From NCBI GenBank assembly GCA_041797745.1, contig JBHBZU010000003.1, forward strand, positions 1 through 54,136: a DNA stretch of 54,136 nucleotides, given 5' to 3'. Made by a program: the position numbers and the translations under genes. A model generated the notes under the pieces. That model saw only the letters and a program-made list of their open reading frames with translations. It ran no database searches and was not told the origin of the DNA. Origin of the DNA: UBA3871 sp041797745 (GTDB lineage Bacteria; Bacillota; Clostridia; Peptostreptococcales; Anaerovoracaceae). Shown in pieces: positions 15,605 to 23,294 of the stretch; position 1 is the stretch's first letter, and each line of letters begins with the position of its first letter.

Positions 15605-16957
15605 CTACATTCCCATGTTTTTCATCATCTGCATCATCTTTCGGTTGCCCTTTTTGCCACCGCCCATAAACATCTTCATCATCTTTTTCGCTTCTTCATA
15701 GCGTTTGATGAGGTTATTTACAGCTGATACCGGCTGACCGCAGCCTGCTGCAATACGTTTACGGCGACTGGCATTTAAAATGCTTGGATTGTTTCTTTCC
15801 TCTTTAGTCATGGAGAAGATGATGGCTTCCATATGCGCAAATTCTTTTTCGCTTTCTTCAAAATCCACATCTTTCATAGCTCCCTTGTTCATACCCGGAA
15901 GCATATCCAAAATTTTAGCAACTCCGCCCATCTTGCGAACCTGTCCGAACTGCTCTAAGAAGTCTTCCAAAGTAAACTGATTTGAACGCATACGTTCTTC
16001 CAGTTTCTTTGCCTGCTCATCATCGTAGGCAGCCGTAGCTGTATCAATAAGGGAAAGCATGTCTCCCATGCCAAGTATTCTTGAAGCCATACGTTCAGGA
16101 TGGAAAGGCTCTAAAGCATCCAGCTTTTCGCCCATACCAATGAACTTTATCGGCTTTCCTGTAACTTTCTTGGCAGAAAGCGCCGCACCTCCGCGAGAAT
16201 CACCATCCATCTTAGTCATGACGATTCCGTCCACACCCAATCGAGAGTCAAAGCCCTCGGCAGCATTTACCGCATCTTGACCTGTGAGGGCGTCTACAAC
16301 CAGTAAAATCTCATGAGGCTTAATGGCGGATTTCAGTCTTACCAGCTCTTCCATCAATTCCTCATCTATTTGAAGTCTACCTGCCGTATCCACAATCAGC
16401 ACATCGTAACCTTTAAGTTCAGCTTCCTTTGCGGCAGCTGCTGCAATCTTTTCAGGCTCTCTGCAATCTCTCATGGTAAACACCGGAGTATCCACCTGCT
16501 TACCGACTACTTCCAGCTGATCAATAGCCGCAGGTCTGTAGATGTCACAGGCACAAAGCATAGGTTTTTTGCCCTCTTTTTTCAGGTACTGTGCCAACTT
16601 ACCGCAAGTGGTGGTTTTACCTGTACCCTGAAGACCAACCATCATAAGAACTGTAAAGCCCTTTGATGAATATGTTAACTTGCTGCCTGCGCCGCCCATG
16701 AGTGCTGTCAGCTCGTCATTTACAATTTTGATTACCTGCTGTGCCGGATTCAAGCTTTGATGAACCTCAGCACCCAGTGCCTTTTCTTTAACAGTCGTAA
16801 CAAATTCTTTTACAACCTTAAAGTTTACATCGGCTTCAAGAAGCGCCAGCTTTACTTCTCGCATTGCTTCATTTATGTCTGCCTCTGTAAGTACGCCCTT
16901 GCCTTTTAATTTCTTAAAAGAAGCCTGTAATCTTTCAGATAAGCCCTCAAATGCCAT
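15605..16957 (-). CDS. ffh: signal recognition particle protein Ffh
   Basis: Ffh (450 residues) is the GTPase of the signal recognition particle, binding signal sequences and SRP RNA and docking on FtsY. The N domain occupies residues 1-~85; the G domain has the P-loop GLQGTGKTTTCGKLA, DTAGRLQIDEELM and TKMDGDSRGGAAL. The Met-rich M domain runs from ~310 and ends in an unusually Met/Lys-rich tail (GGGKKGNRKMMQMMKNMGM). The SRP RNA-binding motif (SRRKRIAAGCGQPV) is present. It starts 12 bases after ylxM, the classic ylxM-ffh pair. Confidence 0.98.
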   Translation of the reverse strand: MAFEGLSERLQASFKKLKGKGVLTEADINEAMREVKLALLEADVNFKVVKEFVTTVKEKALGAEVHQSLNPAQQVIKIVNDELTALMGGAGSKLTYSSKGFTVLMMVGLQGTGKTTTCGKLAQYLKKEGKKPMLCACDIYRPAAIDQLEVVGKQVDTPVFTMRDCREPEKIAAAAAKEAELKGYDVLIVDTAGRLQIDEELMEELVRLKSAIKPHEILLVVDALTGQDAVNAAEGFDSRLGVDGIVMTKMDGDSRGGAALSAKKVTGKPIKFIGMGEKLDALEPFHPERMASRILGMGDMLSLIDTATAAYDDEQAKKLEERMRSNQFTLEDFLEQFGQVRKMGGVAKILDMLPGMNKGAMKDVDFEESEKEFAHMEAIIFSMTKEERNNPSILNASRRKRIAAGCGQPVSAVNNLIKRYEEAKKMMKMFMGGGKKGNRKMMQMMKNMGM

Positions 16958-16969
16958 CTGCTACCTCCA

Positions 16970-17326
16970 TTAGAAATCCATACTGTCTATAATATCTTTT
17001 ACATCGGAGAGCCTCTTTACCAGTGTCTTATCTTCACTGTAAACATCCATAATGTCCCTAAGCTCTTCGTCAATTTTTTCAATAGCTGCTATCTCCTCTG
17101 AAAACCGCTGAATAAGTCCCAGTTTTTCTTCGTATTCGTGGAGTGAACGTTCTCCGTTCTTTAGAGCGTCATGCACGCCCTGCCTGCTAATGCCAAGCTC
17201 TGAAGCTATTTCGGCGAGAGAAAGGTCATCCTCGTATCTGAGTCCCACCACTTCTCGCTGCCTGTCAGAAAGCAGGTTACCGTAGAAATCATATAGTAAA
17301 CTGGTGGATGTGACTTTATCAAACAT
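16970..17326 (-). CDS. ylxM: YlxM-family helix-turn-helix SRP-associated protein
   Basis: A 118-residue protein with a sigma-factor-region-4-like helix-turn-helix (SLAEIASELGISRQGVHDAL, residues ~35-54) and a coiled C-terminal region. YlxM/p13 proteins associate with Ffh and the SRP in Gram-positives and may modulate it. It is the first gene of the long minus-strand operon; GAGGTGA precedes the ATG, and the promoter is 54 bases upstream inside a terminator hairpin. Confidence 0.92.
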   Translation of the reverse strand: MFDKVTSTSLLYDFYGNLLSDRQREVVGLRYEDDLSLAEIASELGISRQGVHDALKNGERSLHEYEEKLGLIQRFSEEIAAIEKIDEELRDIMDVYSEDKTLVKRLSDVKDIIDSMDF

Positions 17327-17352
17327 TTCTCACCTCTATAAGCATGCTCTGC

Positions 17353-17430
17353 CAAGTAAAAACACTTGACACCTCTAGCACTATAACATAAAGCCGAGAG
17401 GATGTCAAGTAAAAACACTTAACATCCTCT
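17353..17430. repeat. pair of ~24-bp direct repeats around the ylxM promoter
   Basis: Copies at 17353-17376 and 17406-17430 share an identical 15-mer, CAAGTAAAAACACTT, then ACA and CTCT. Each core is itself a small palindrome (CAAGT-N6-ACTTG in the first copy). On the minus strand one copy overlaps the -35 box and the other lies just after the -10 box, so paired operator sites are a reasonable guess. Confidence 0.55.
17380..17408 (-). promoter_or_regulatory. SigA promoter of the ylxM-ffh...ltaS operon
   Basis: On the minus strand: TTGACA (17408-17403), a 17-base spacer and TATAGT (17385-17380), close to consensus, with a predicted 5' leader of about 47 bases. Spacer and -35 box lie within the stem of the hairpin that ends the upstream ABC-transporter transcript. 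Confidence 0.85.
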
Positions 17431-17436
17431 CGGCTT
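17391..17436. terminator. terminator between the ABC exporter and ylxM operons
   Basis: A perfect 15-bp stem (17391-17405 with 17422-17436, AAGCCGAGAGGATGT and its complement) with a 16-base loop. On the minus strand it follows the ABC permease stop (17460) and is followed by TATGTTATAG. The + side has a T-rich tail (TTTATTTT). Confidence 0.75.
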
Positions 17437-17459
17437 TTATTTTCAATAAGGGATAGCAA

Positions 17460-19646
17460 TTATTTAACCAGTTTCAACATTTTAACCGGCATATCCACCT
17501 TGTTAATATATAGATAGGTTTCCGGTGAAACTGTATTTACGGTTTCTTCCCAAGTTTCTTCGGAAATCGTACCATCTTCTTTCTTCTTACCCGCCTGTCC
17601 TACGGTCATGCCGCCATAGCCGGTATTATAAAGTCCGATTTCATAATAGTCCTCGAAGTCAACGATTTTGTAATTTGAAGTTTTGCCTACTGCCAAGGCA
17701 AAGGTGATAAATTCTCTGTCTGTGGTACTTCCTAAATACTCATTATCCTTAGATACATCGGCAATTGCAATATTTTCTGCTGTTGCTGCAATAATACCTA
17801 ATTTCCCATGCTTTTCAAGAAAATCTAAAGTATGTCTATCCGTTTTCTTTATGGCAAAGTATTTGCTTTTATAGTAACTTCCGCTATAAAATTCTTCATT
17901 AGGTTTATATTTTACAGTTACTTCTGCAAAAGTGTCATTTTCATAGCTACACATTTCTTTGTAACTTCTGTTTGCAAAGTCCTTATCCGCAGCATCAATA
18001 AATGCCTTGGCATCTTCACCTTTAAAGAAGATAACTTCATCTGTTACGGAATTATGCAATTCTACATCTCCAAAGTAAATATATTTCAGATTGGACAGTG
18101 CATATCTTTCTTTAAATTCCTTAGATTCATAAAGTTTTTCAACATCAGTGTTTTCAATGAGCCATTTTACCGAAACGTAATAGTCTCTGCTTACAGTCTT
18201 TCCCTTAAGAGCGTAATAGATTCTCAAATGTTCATAGGAAATATCTTCTTCTATAAATTCTCTTTCATAAGCGCTGTCCCAATGGTTGTCACCCGCAAAC
18301 ACATTATTTGTTTTTTTGTTTTTCAAAATGCTCTTATGCACATCTGTGATAATTTCTTTATTTTCAAGCTCGCTAAAGATAATAGTATCCCCTCTGAAAA
18401 GAATGTCTGAATTTCCCTCCGGAATATCAATATTGAAATCAAATGAATTGTATCGTTGCCCGTCTATATAGCCGGAATCACTAATCATGGTAATTGATAC
18501 ATTTTCAATCTGTGAAGCCTCAGGCACATATCTGCTGATACCCAGCAAGTCCACCTTGAAGCCTATAATCATAAGCAGACATACAAGGATACATAAAGCA
18601 AACTGTATAATGGACTTTTTGTTGAAAATTTTTATAGTCTTTGTGAGAATCATTCTCGCAAGGATAAAGGTAATAACTGCGCCCACTATATATCCTATAT
18701 AACCGGAAATTTCCGAGCCTCCTACCATTCGGAAGTAAATACCTCCTAAGATAAGACCGCAGATAGTAGCAAGAATACCTAATACCGAAATAACTATTTC
18801 AAAGGTAATAGCATCTCCTGTTCTTTCATTTCTGCGAATATGATATACAAAGTTAGCTACTGCTATAATAATCAGAGAAACTGCCAGGATAATCAGTATA
18901 CCTTTCCACCCCATGCTGCACCCTTTTTCGCTAAAATCATAAACGATAGGATTCAGATATCTAAGAAATGTCAAGTCTAATGTCACTCCATAAAGATATG
19001 TATCTGCAAAATATACAATAGGGAATGCTATGGCATAGGTTATAAAGTTAAAAGCCACAGATAAAAGTGCCTGCATTACAGGGCTTCCTGTAATGATTCC
19101 TGCCAATACGGTACAGGCAACTACGAATATTGCAATGGTAATAGTGTCTCCCACCCATCCAAGAACATTCATATATGTAAATACGTTCGCTGCTTCATCC
19201 ACTACTCGTCCGTTTTCAAGACCCCATTCGTAATAGGTAGGCTTTGCAATAATAAGCATTACCAGCCCCATAAAAGCTATAGGCAGTGTGCTCATAACCA
19301 AGCCGGAAACAACATTTGTGAAAAATAACTTATTTCTGCTAAACGGCATGGAATGAATGGATGTGGTATCTGCGCTTCGCTGCAAATATTGGAATACATA
19401 TATTCCGCTGCAAAGCGGTATTGCCATGTATAAAACCATGCAAATAGGATTGTAGTTATTGAAAGTCATGCTGATATAATGAGCCATGCCTTCATAAGTT
19501 CCGTTTTCATAAGCAAGGGTAATCGGCAAAACTAAACCAAGCACCCCTATGAGAATAGCTATCGCCGGTGCAATCCAGAAGCGTCTGAGGTTTTCCTTAA
19601 ACAACACCGCTGAAAAGCTAAAATAGGATGTCTTTGAATTCATCAT
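17460..19646 (-). CDS. ABC-2 type exporter permease
   Basis: A 728-residue membrane protein with about twelve hydrophobic segments in its first ~380 residues and a large extracytoplasmic C-terminal domain (~380-728) with no recognised catalytic motif (DUF6449-like). It resembles the permeases paired with YtrA-type regulators in Firmicutes. The first ~110 residues (FKENLRRFWIAPAIAILIG and STSIHSMPFSRNKLFFTN-like segment) match the ABC-2 exporter start. It overlaps the ATPase gene by 29 bases, which fixes the pair as one transporter. A second Met codon at 19643 has slightly better spacing to GGAGG and may be the true start. Substrate unknown; wall-antibiotic stress response is suggested by the regulator type only. 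Confidence 0.75.
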   Translation of the reverse strand: MMNSKTSYFSFSAVLFKENLRRFWIAPAIAILIGVLGLVLPITLAYENGTYEGMAHYISMTFNNYNPICMVLYMAIPLCSGIYVFQYLQRSADTTSIHSMPFSRNKLFFTNVVSGLVMSTLPIAFMGLVMLIIAKPTYYEWGLENGRVVDEAANVFTYMNVLGWVGDTITIAIFVVACTVLAGIITGSPVMQALLSVAFNFITYAIAFPIVYFADTYLYGVTLDLTFLRYLNPIVYDFSEKGCSMGWKGILIILAVSLIIIAVANFVYHIRRNERTGDAITFEIVISVLGILATICGLILGGIYFRMVGGSEISGYIGYIVGAVITFILARMILTKTIKIFNKKSIIQFALCILVCLLMIIGFKVDLLGISRYVPEASQIENVSITMISDSGYIDGQRYNSFDFNIDIPEGNSDILFRGDTIIFSELENKEIITDVHKSILKNKKTNNVFAGDNHWDSAYEREFIEEDISYEHLRIYYALKGKTVSRDYYVSVKWLIENTDVEKLYESKEFKERYALSNLKYIYFGDVELHNSVTDEVIFFKGEDAKAFIDAADKDFANRSYKEMCSYENDTFAEVTVKYKPNEEFYSGSYYKSKYFAIKKTDRHTLDFLEKHGKLGIIAATAENIAIADVSKDNEYLGSTTDREFITFALAVGKTSNYKIVDFEDYYEIGLYNTGYGGMTVGQAGKKKEDGTISEETWEETVNTVSPETYLYINKVDMPVKMLKLVK

Positions 19647-20514
19647 TCGTACCTCCTAATTCATACGTAAATACTTCTTCCAGAGATAGCGGCAAAACAT
19701 CGCAAATTATTGGATTGAATGCGCCAATCTCCCTCTCAATATCTTCCCTTTTGTTTTTTACAATAAGGAGATCTACTGTTCCCCTGCTCTCTTTGTGGAG
19801 AACATTCAACCTGTCGTAAGCTCCCGTTGCTTCCCCCTTGAAAGCAACCTGAATCTTATGAACATCACTCTTTAAATCGTCCAATTCTTTTTCAAGAACC
19901 ATACGACCTTTTGAAAGTATACCTATACTGTCACAAATATCTTCCATTTCCTTAAGGTTGTGTGAAGAAACTAAAACCGTCATTTCTCTTTCCGCTACAT
20001 CTTCTACTACATACTTCCAAACCAACTTTCTTACGATAGGATCAAGTCCGTCAATAGGCTCGTCCAAGATAAGAAAATCAGGCATGGTGGACATAGTTAG
20101 AGAAAAAGCTGCCTGCTTCTGCATACCTTTAGAAAATTTCGACATCTTTCTTTTCTTTTCAAGTCCGAATTTCTTAAGCATATCATCAAAACGTTCCCCA
20201 TTCCATTTTGGATATACTTCTGAATAAAATCTAGCCATATCTTTTAAATTGTATTGGCCGAAAAAGTTTAAATCGTCCGGAATATATCCCATCCTTGCCT
20301 TTAATACCTCATTATCGAAGACCGGCTGGTCATCGACTGTAATCTCTCCCTCGTCTGGCTTCAATACTCCTGTAATGTGCTTGATAATAGTAGTCTTACC
20401 ACTTCCGTTAGTGCCTACCAATCCGTATATGGACCCCTTTCCCACATTCAAATTTAATGCATCAAGCGCCCTGAAGTTATCAAAGTTCTTTGTTACCTTA
20501 GATACTCTAATCAT
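19618..20514 (-). CDS. ABC transporter ATP-binding protein
   Basis: A 298-residue ABC ATPase of the ABC-2 exporter type. Walker A is GTNGSGKTT (residues ~34-42), the signature-like region is FSKGMQKQAAFSLTM (an SKGM variant of LSGGQ usual for this subfamily), Walker B is DFLILDEPIDGLDP and the switch His is in VSSHNLKEME. The C-terminal ~80 residues are the extension seen in YtrB/YhcH-like ATPases. It overlaps the regulator gene upstream (4 bases) and the permease gene downstream. Confidence 0.88.
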   Translation of the reverse strand: MIRVSKVTKNFDNFRALDALNLNVGKGSIYGLVGTNGSGKTTIIKHITGVLKPDEGEITVDDQPVFDNEVLKARMGYIPDDLNFFGQYNLKDMARFYSEVYPKWNGERFDDMLKKFGLEKKRKMSKFSKGMQKQAAFSLTMSTMPDFLILDEPIDGLDPIVRKLVWKYVVEDVAEREMTVLVSSHNLKEMEDICDSIGILSKGRMVLEKELDDLKSDVHKIQVAFKGEATGAYDRLNVLHKESRGTVDLLIVKNKREDIEREIGAFNPIICDVLPLSLEEVFTYELGGTNDEFKDILF

Positions 20515-20894
20515 CTCCAGTCTCTCCTCTCATTGAAAATCTCATTAACTTTAGCCTCTGCGTCCTTTCGGCTAAGTCCTAAATACTGTAATTCCTTAAT
20601 GGCGTTTTTTATAACAGTCAGCACCTCTCCTAACTGATGATGATCCAGCGTTCTGTCCCCTGCGCCTGCCACAAATGTTCCCAACCCTGAGGTTGTATAA
20701 ACATAGCCCTGACGTTCCAGCTCGCGATAGGCTTTCTGAACGGTGTTTGGATTTACAGTAAGCTGGCCGGATAAATCTCTAACGGAAGGCAATTTATCAT
20801 CTTCCTTTAGTACGCCAGATAGGATTAGTTCTTTCAGATTATCTACTACCTGTTCATATATAGATTTCCTGCTTCTTACATCCAGTTGAAACAT
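20511..20894 (-). CDS. GntR-family YtrA-type repressor
   Basis: A 127-residue regulator with an N-terminal winged helix (SIYEQVVDNLKELILSGVLK ... LPSVRDLSGQLTVNPNTVQKAYRELERQGYVYTTSGLGTFV) and only a short dimerisation tail, the hallmark of the YtrA subfamily. The start at 20894 is chosen because GAGGGGG is nine bases upstream and the conserved FQLD opening begins there; the longer frame to 20972 would cross its own operator. It is the first gene of a three-gene unit with the ABC exporter. An exact YtrA-type operator overlaps its promoter, indicating autorepression. Confidence 0.9.
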   Translation of the reverse strand: MFQLDVRSRKSIYEQVVDNLKELILSGVLKEDDKLPSVRDLSGQLTVNPNTVQKAYRELERQGYVYTTSGLGTFVAGAGDRTLDHHQLGEVLTVIKNAIKELQYLGLSRKDAEAKVNEIFNERRDWR

Positions 20895-20962
20895 ACTTTT
20901 CCCCCTCTCATTAATTCGGATATGAAGGCAGATCGCTTTTGCCGCCCTCTCTATCTGTATTA

Positions 20963-20992
20963 AGTGTATCACTTGGCATAGTACACTGTCAA
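20963..20992 (-). promoter_or_regulatory. promoter with AGTGTA-N13-TACACT operator
   Basis: AGTGTA (20963-20968), 13 bases, TACACT (20982-20987) is a perfect inverted repeat equal to the operator described for B. subtilis YtrA. On the minus strand TTGACA (20992-20987) and TACACT (20968-20963), 18 bases apart, form the promoter, so a bound repressor would block RNA polymerase. Confidence 0.8.
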
Positions 20993-21067
20993 CACTTTTT
21001 TATTAAAAACCTTTATTTTTTTGTAAATTTAGTTTATAGTGTATTTACGAATATTGAGATTAAAAAA

Positions 21068-21091
21068 TTAGATTAGGAATAACTAATCTAA
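21068..21091. repeat. 9-bp inverted repeat before sppA
   Basis: TTAGATTAG and CTAATCTAA flank a six-base AT-rich loop immediately upstream of the sppA ribosome site (GAGGGGG at 21096). It could be an operator or a 5'-leader hairpin; no T run follows, so it is not a terminator. Confidence 0.45.
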
Positions 21092-21111
21092 TCATGAGGG
21101 GGTATTACATT

Positions 21112-22167
21112 ATGAACAATATTAATCAAGATGATAAAGTTATACTTCAGGGAAACGGCTTTTCCTATGAAGTTAACAATCCTAAAAGAACATACAGCGG
21201 TGTGCAGGTAACGGAAGAAAGACCAACTAAAAAACACCGCGGTATGAAAATTTTTCTTATAATACTGGCGGTATTTTTATTTTTAGGTATCTTTATAGCC
21301 ATTGCAAGCAGCGAAAGTTTCTTCCACCTCAACCCTTATGTTGCGGTGCTTAATATAGAGGGAACCATCCAAAGCAACCATTCCTATGGAGATACCTACA
21401 ATCAGGAGTTTTTGATTGACACCATTGACGATTTAATGGAGGACAGTAAAAACTGCGGTATTCTCCTTAATGTAAATTCCCCGGGAGGAGAAGTTTACGC
21501 AGGGGATGAGCTGTACTTAAAGCTCATGGATTACAAAGAATGTACCGGTCGTCCTATTTACGCTTACTTTGGACCAATGGCAGCCAGTGCCGCTTACTAT
21601 ATTTCCATGCCGGCAGATACCATTGTTGCAAATCGCAATACTATGACAGGTTCCATCGGCGTAAAGATTGGCACTTTCCTTGACTTCTCCGAGCTCATGA
21701 ACACATACGGTGTAAAGGCGGTGGACATCGACTCGGGTAAGTTCAAAAACATGGGTTCTTCTTTCAGGGAAATGTCACCCGAAGAAAAGTCTATCTGGCA
21801 GTCCTACATTGATGAAGCCTATGACCAGTTCGTCAAAGTTATTGTAGAGGGTAGAAGCATGGATGAGGCAACCGTCCGCAAATTAGCCGACGGTCGTATC
21901 TATTCCGCACAGCAAGCTATGAAAAACGGATTGATAGATGATATCGGCGATTTAGCCTATACCAAGAGCCTAATGTGTGAATATCACCAGAACCTTGCAG
22001 ATTGCGACTTCATTGAATATATTCCGGAAGAAGAAAGTTTCAGTATGCTGGATTTACTTAATTCAATGTCTTCCAATGCAAGACCGGCAGATGCTATTTC
22101 AAATAAATTCGAAAAGAAAGTCTATTATATAGCTGACGACATATCTCTTCTTTCCGAATTGGAGTAA
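21112..22167 (+). CDS. sppA: signal peptide peptidase SppA
   Basis: A 351-residue membrane-anchored serine protease that degrades cleaved signal peptides. A cytoplasmic head of about 40 residues is followed by one transmembrane helix (FLIILAVFLFLGIFIAIAS, ~45-65) and the ClpP-fold domain. The catalytic Ser159 is in GPMAASAAYYIS and the general-base Lys210 in DSGKFKNMGS; their separation (51 residues) matches Gram-positive short SppA. The ATG at 21112 is preferred because GAGGGGG is nine bases upstream; an ATG at 21094 would precede that site. It is transcribed divergently from the YtrA-type operon. Confidence 0.93.
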   Translation: MNNINQDDKVILQGNGFSYEVNNPKRTYSGVQVTEERPTKKHRGMKIFLIILAVFLFLGIFIAIASSESFFHLNPYVAVLNIEGTIQSNHSYGDTYNQEFLIDTIDDLMEDSKNCGILLNVNSPGGEVYAGDELYLKLMDYKECTGRPIYAYFGPMAASAAYYISMPADTIVANRNTMTGSIGVKIGTFLDFSELMNTYGVKAVDIDSGKFKNMGSSFREMSPEEKSIWQSYIDEAYDQFVKVIVEGRSMDEATVRKLADGRIYSAQQAMKNGLIDDIGDLAYTKSLMCEYHQNLADCDFIEYIPEEESFSMLDLLNSMSSNARPADAISNKFEKKVYYIADDISLLSELE

Positions 22168-22181
22168 TATAGGAGGTCACC

Positions 22182-22481
22182 ATGTTCGATACAGACAAAG
22201 GCAAACCTTTTTGGGAGGGAAAAAACTTTTCTTTCAACCAAAACAGAAAATGCGAATATTTCCCATGTCATGACACAGATGATGTGGACAACTTCAACTG
22301 TCTATTTTGCTACTGCCCTCTTTACGCTTTGGGGGACAAATGTGGAGGAAATTATAGCTACACCGAGGATGGCACTAAAGATTGTTCCAAATGTATGGTG
22401 CCCCATCGCAGAGATGCTTACGGCAAGATTATCTCCCGTTTCTCCGATATAAGTGAACTGGCAAAGAAAAACCGAGGGTAA
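22182..22481 (+). CDS. cysteine-rich small-domain protein
   Basis: A 99-residue protein with nine cysteines in the pattern CEYFPCH, NCLFCYCPLY, DKCGGN and DCSKCMVPH, the 'cysteine-rich small domain' family found singly or fused to cobalamin-biosynthesis and hydrolase proteins. The cysteine spacing suggests a metal (Zn or Fe-S) site. The function is not known. AGGAGGTC precedes the ATG, 14 bases after sppA, so the two are probably co-transcribed up to the terminator at 22677. The central part of this gene (22247-22307) recurs exactly at 22837-22897. Confidence 0.82.
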   Translation: MFDTDKGKPFWEGKNFSFNQNRKCEYFPCHDTDDVDNFNCLFCYCPLYALGDKCGGNYSYTEDGTKDCSKCMVPHRRDAYGKIISRFSDISELAKKNRG

Positions 22482-22676
22482 GAAACGGTCCAAAGGTAAA
22501 TAGCAATCCGATATACGTATTTATCCTATAACCCGCAAAACCTTAACTGCAACTTCAAAATCATTCAAGGTTCAGTAAGTACAGCTATAATTCGTTTTAA
22601 TTCTACCTTTAGCTGATTATGAACAAATATAACTTCAATTTGTATTTATTTAACACCATATTTGATGATACTTGCA

Positions 22677-22713
22677 AAAAACGGTATAGACTTTACTGTC
22701 TATACCGTTTTTA
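22677..22713 (+). terminator. intrinsic terminator downstream of the Cys-rich gene
   Basis: A perfect 15-bp stem (AAAAACGGTATAGAC with GTCTATACCGTTTTT, 22677-22691 and 22698-22712) with loop TTTACT and T-rich tail. The symmetric A and T runs allow bidirectional action. The rest of 22482-22790 shows nothing recognisable. Confidence 0.85.
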
Positions 22714-22762
22714 TTTTAAAATAACAACTGTTTTTAATTTCAAATTACTTTGATTTTGAGTA

Positions 22763-22820
22763 AAAAATAGTTTCTCACTATGTGACCTTATGTTTTTTAA
22801 TTGCTTAGGAAACTATTTTT
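22763..22820. repeat. 12-bp inverted repeat at the edge of the duplication
   Basis: AAAAATAGTTTC (22763-22774) and GAAACTATTTTT (22809-22820) are perfect complements 34 bases apart. They border the left end of the duplicated Cys-rich gene fragment and may mark the recombination end. Confidence 0.5.
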
Positions 22821-22897
22821 CTTTAAATCAAAACATAAAATGCGAATATTTCCCATGTCATGACACAGATGATGTGGACAACTTCAACTGTCTATTT
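22805..22897 (+). pseudogene. fragment duplicated from the Cys-rich gene
   Basis: The translation GNYFSLNQNIKCEYFPCH matches the neighbouring Cys-rich protein (KNFSFNQNRKCEYFPCH), and 61 bases at 22837-22897 are identical to 22247-22307. The homology stops abruptly after CTATTT, where the opposite-strand DUF2007 gene begins from its 3' end. There is no ribosome site and the frame continues into nonsense, so this is a gene fragment. Confidence 0.75.
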
Positions 22898-23197
22898 CTC
22901 CTCCGGCTCTGCCGCCATGGCTTCTGCTGTAAGTTCTTCATCAGAAATTTCAGCAGGTTGGAGGATGTTTTTAGCGTCTTCCAGCTTATCAGCAGGAACA
23001 TAAATATCTATAGGATAGGCCGAATTGCTGCCCATGGCAATCTCAATAAAATTGCTGGCATCCTGATACTTCTTTACACAAGGAATGCCCTCTGCCAAAA
23101 GCTTGGATTCAAAAATATCCGCTTCAAATGAGTCATGAGCTGTTGCCGCATAAACTCCATCACGCCATGCCTTATCGTGCTTATCATTTCCAAACAT
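22892..23197 (-). CDS. DUF2007-domain putative signal-transducing protein
   Basis: A 101-residue protein containing the DUF2007 pattern (SFEADIFESKLLAEGIPCVKKY and SNSAYPIDIYVPADKLEDAKNIL), a small ferredoxin-like domain annotated as putative prokaryotic signal transducer. An acidic tail follows (ISDEELTAEAMAAEPEE). The start at 23197 is where the conserved part begins (MFGNDKHDKAW) and AAAGG lies upstream; the longer frame to 23275 would run through a hairpin. Its last codon and stop (AAA TAG) lie inside the block duplicated from the Cys-rich gene, so its original 3' end may have been replaced. Confidence 0.7.
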   Translation of the reverse strand: MFGNDKHDKAWRDGVYAATAHDSFEADIFESKLLAEGIPCVKKYQDASNFIEIAMGSNSAYPIDIYVPADKLEDAKNILQPAEISDEELTAEAMAAEPEEK

Positions 23198-23233
23198 ATT
23201 GTCTGCCTTTCTATATACAATAATTTTGCAGTT

Positions 23234-23280
23234 AAAAATACAGGCATTTGGTCGGTACTTTAAGTCCCTCACCAAATGCC
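23234..23280 (-). terminator. hairpin between thrS and the DUF2007 gene
   Basis: GGCATTTGGT (23243-23252) and ACCAAATGCC (23271-23280) form a 10-bp stem, extended inside by a second partial stem. On the minus strand it follows the thrS stop by 15 bases and is followed by TGTATTTTT. It probably terminates thrS, possibly incompletely. Confidence 0.65.
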
Positions 23281-23294
23281 GATATTAGACTAAA

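Noticed and set aside
22790..23131. Open frame resembling the Cys-rich protein on the + strand
   Set aside because: Only its first third is homologous (a duplicated fragment); the rest is antisense to the DUF2007 gene and there is no ribosome site.
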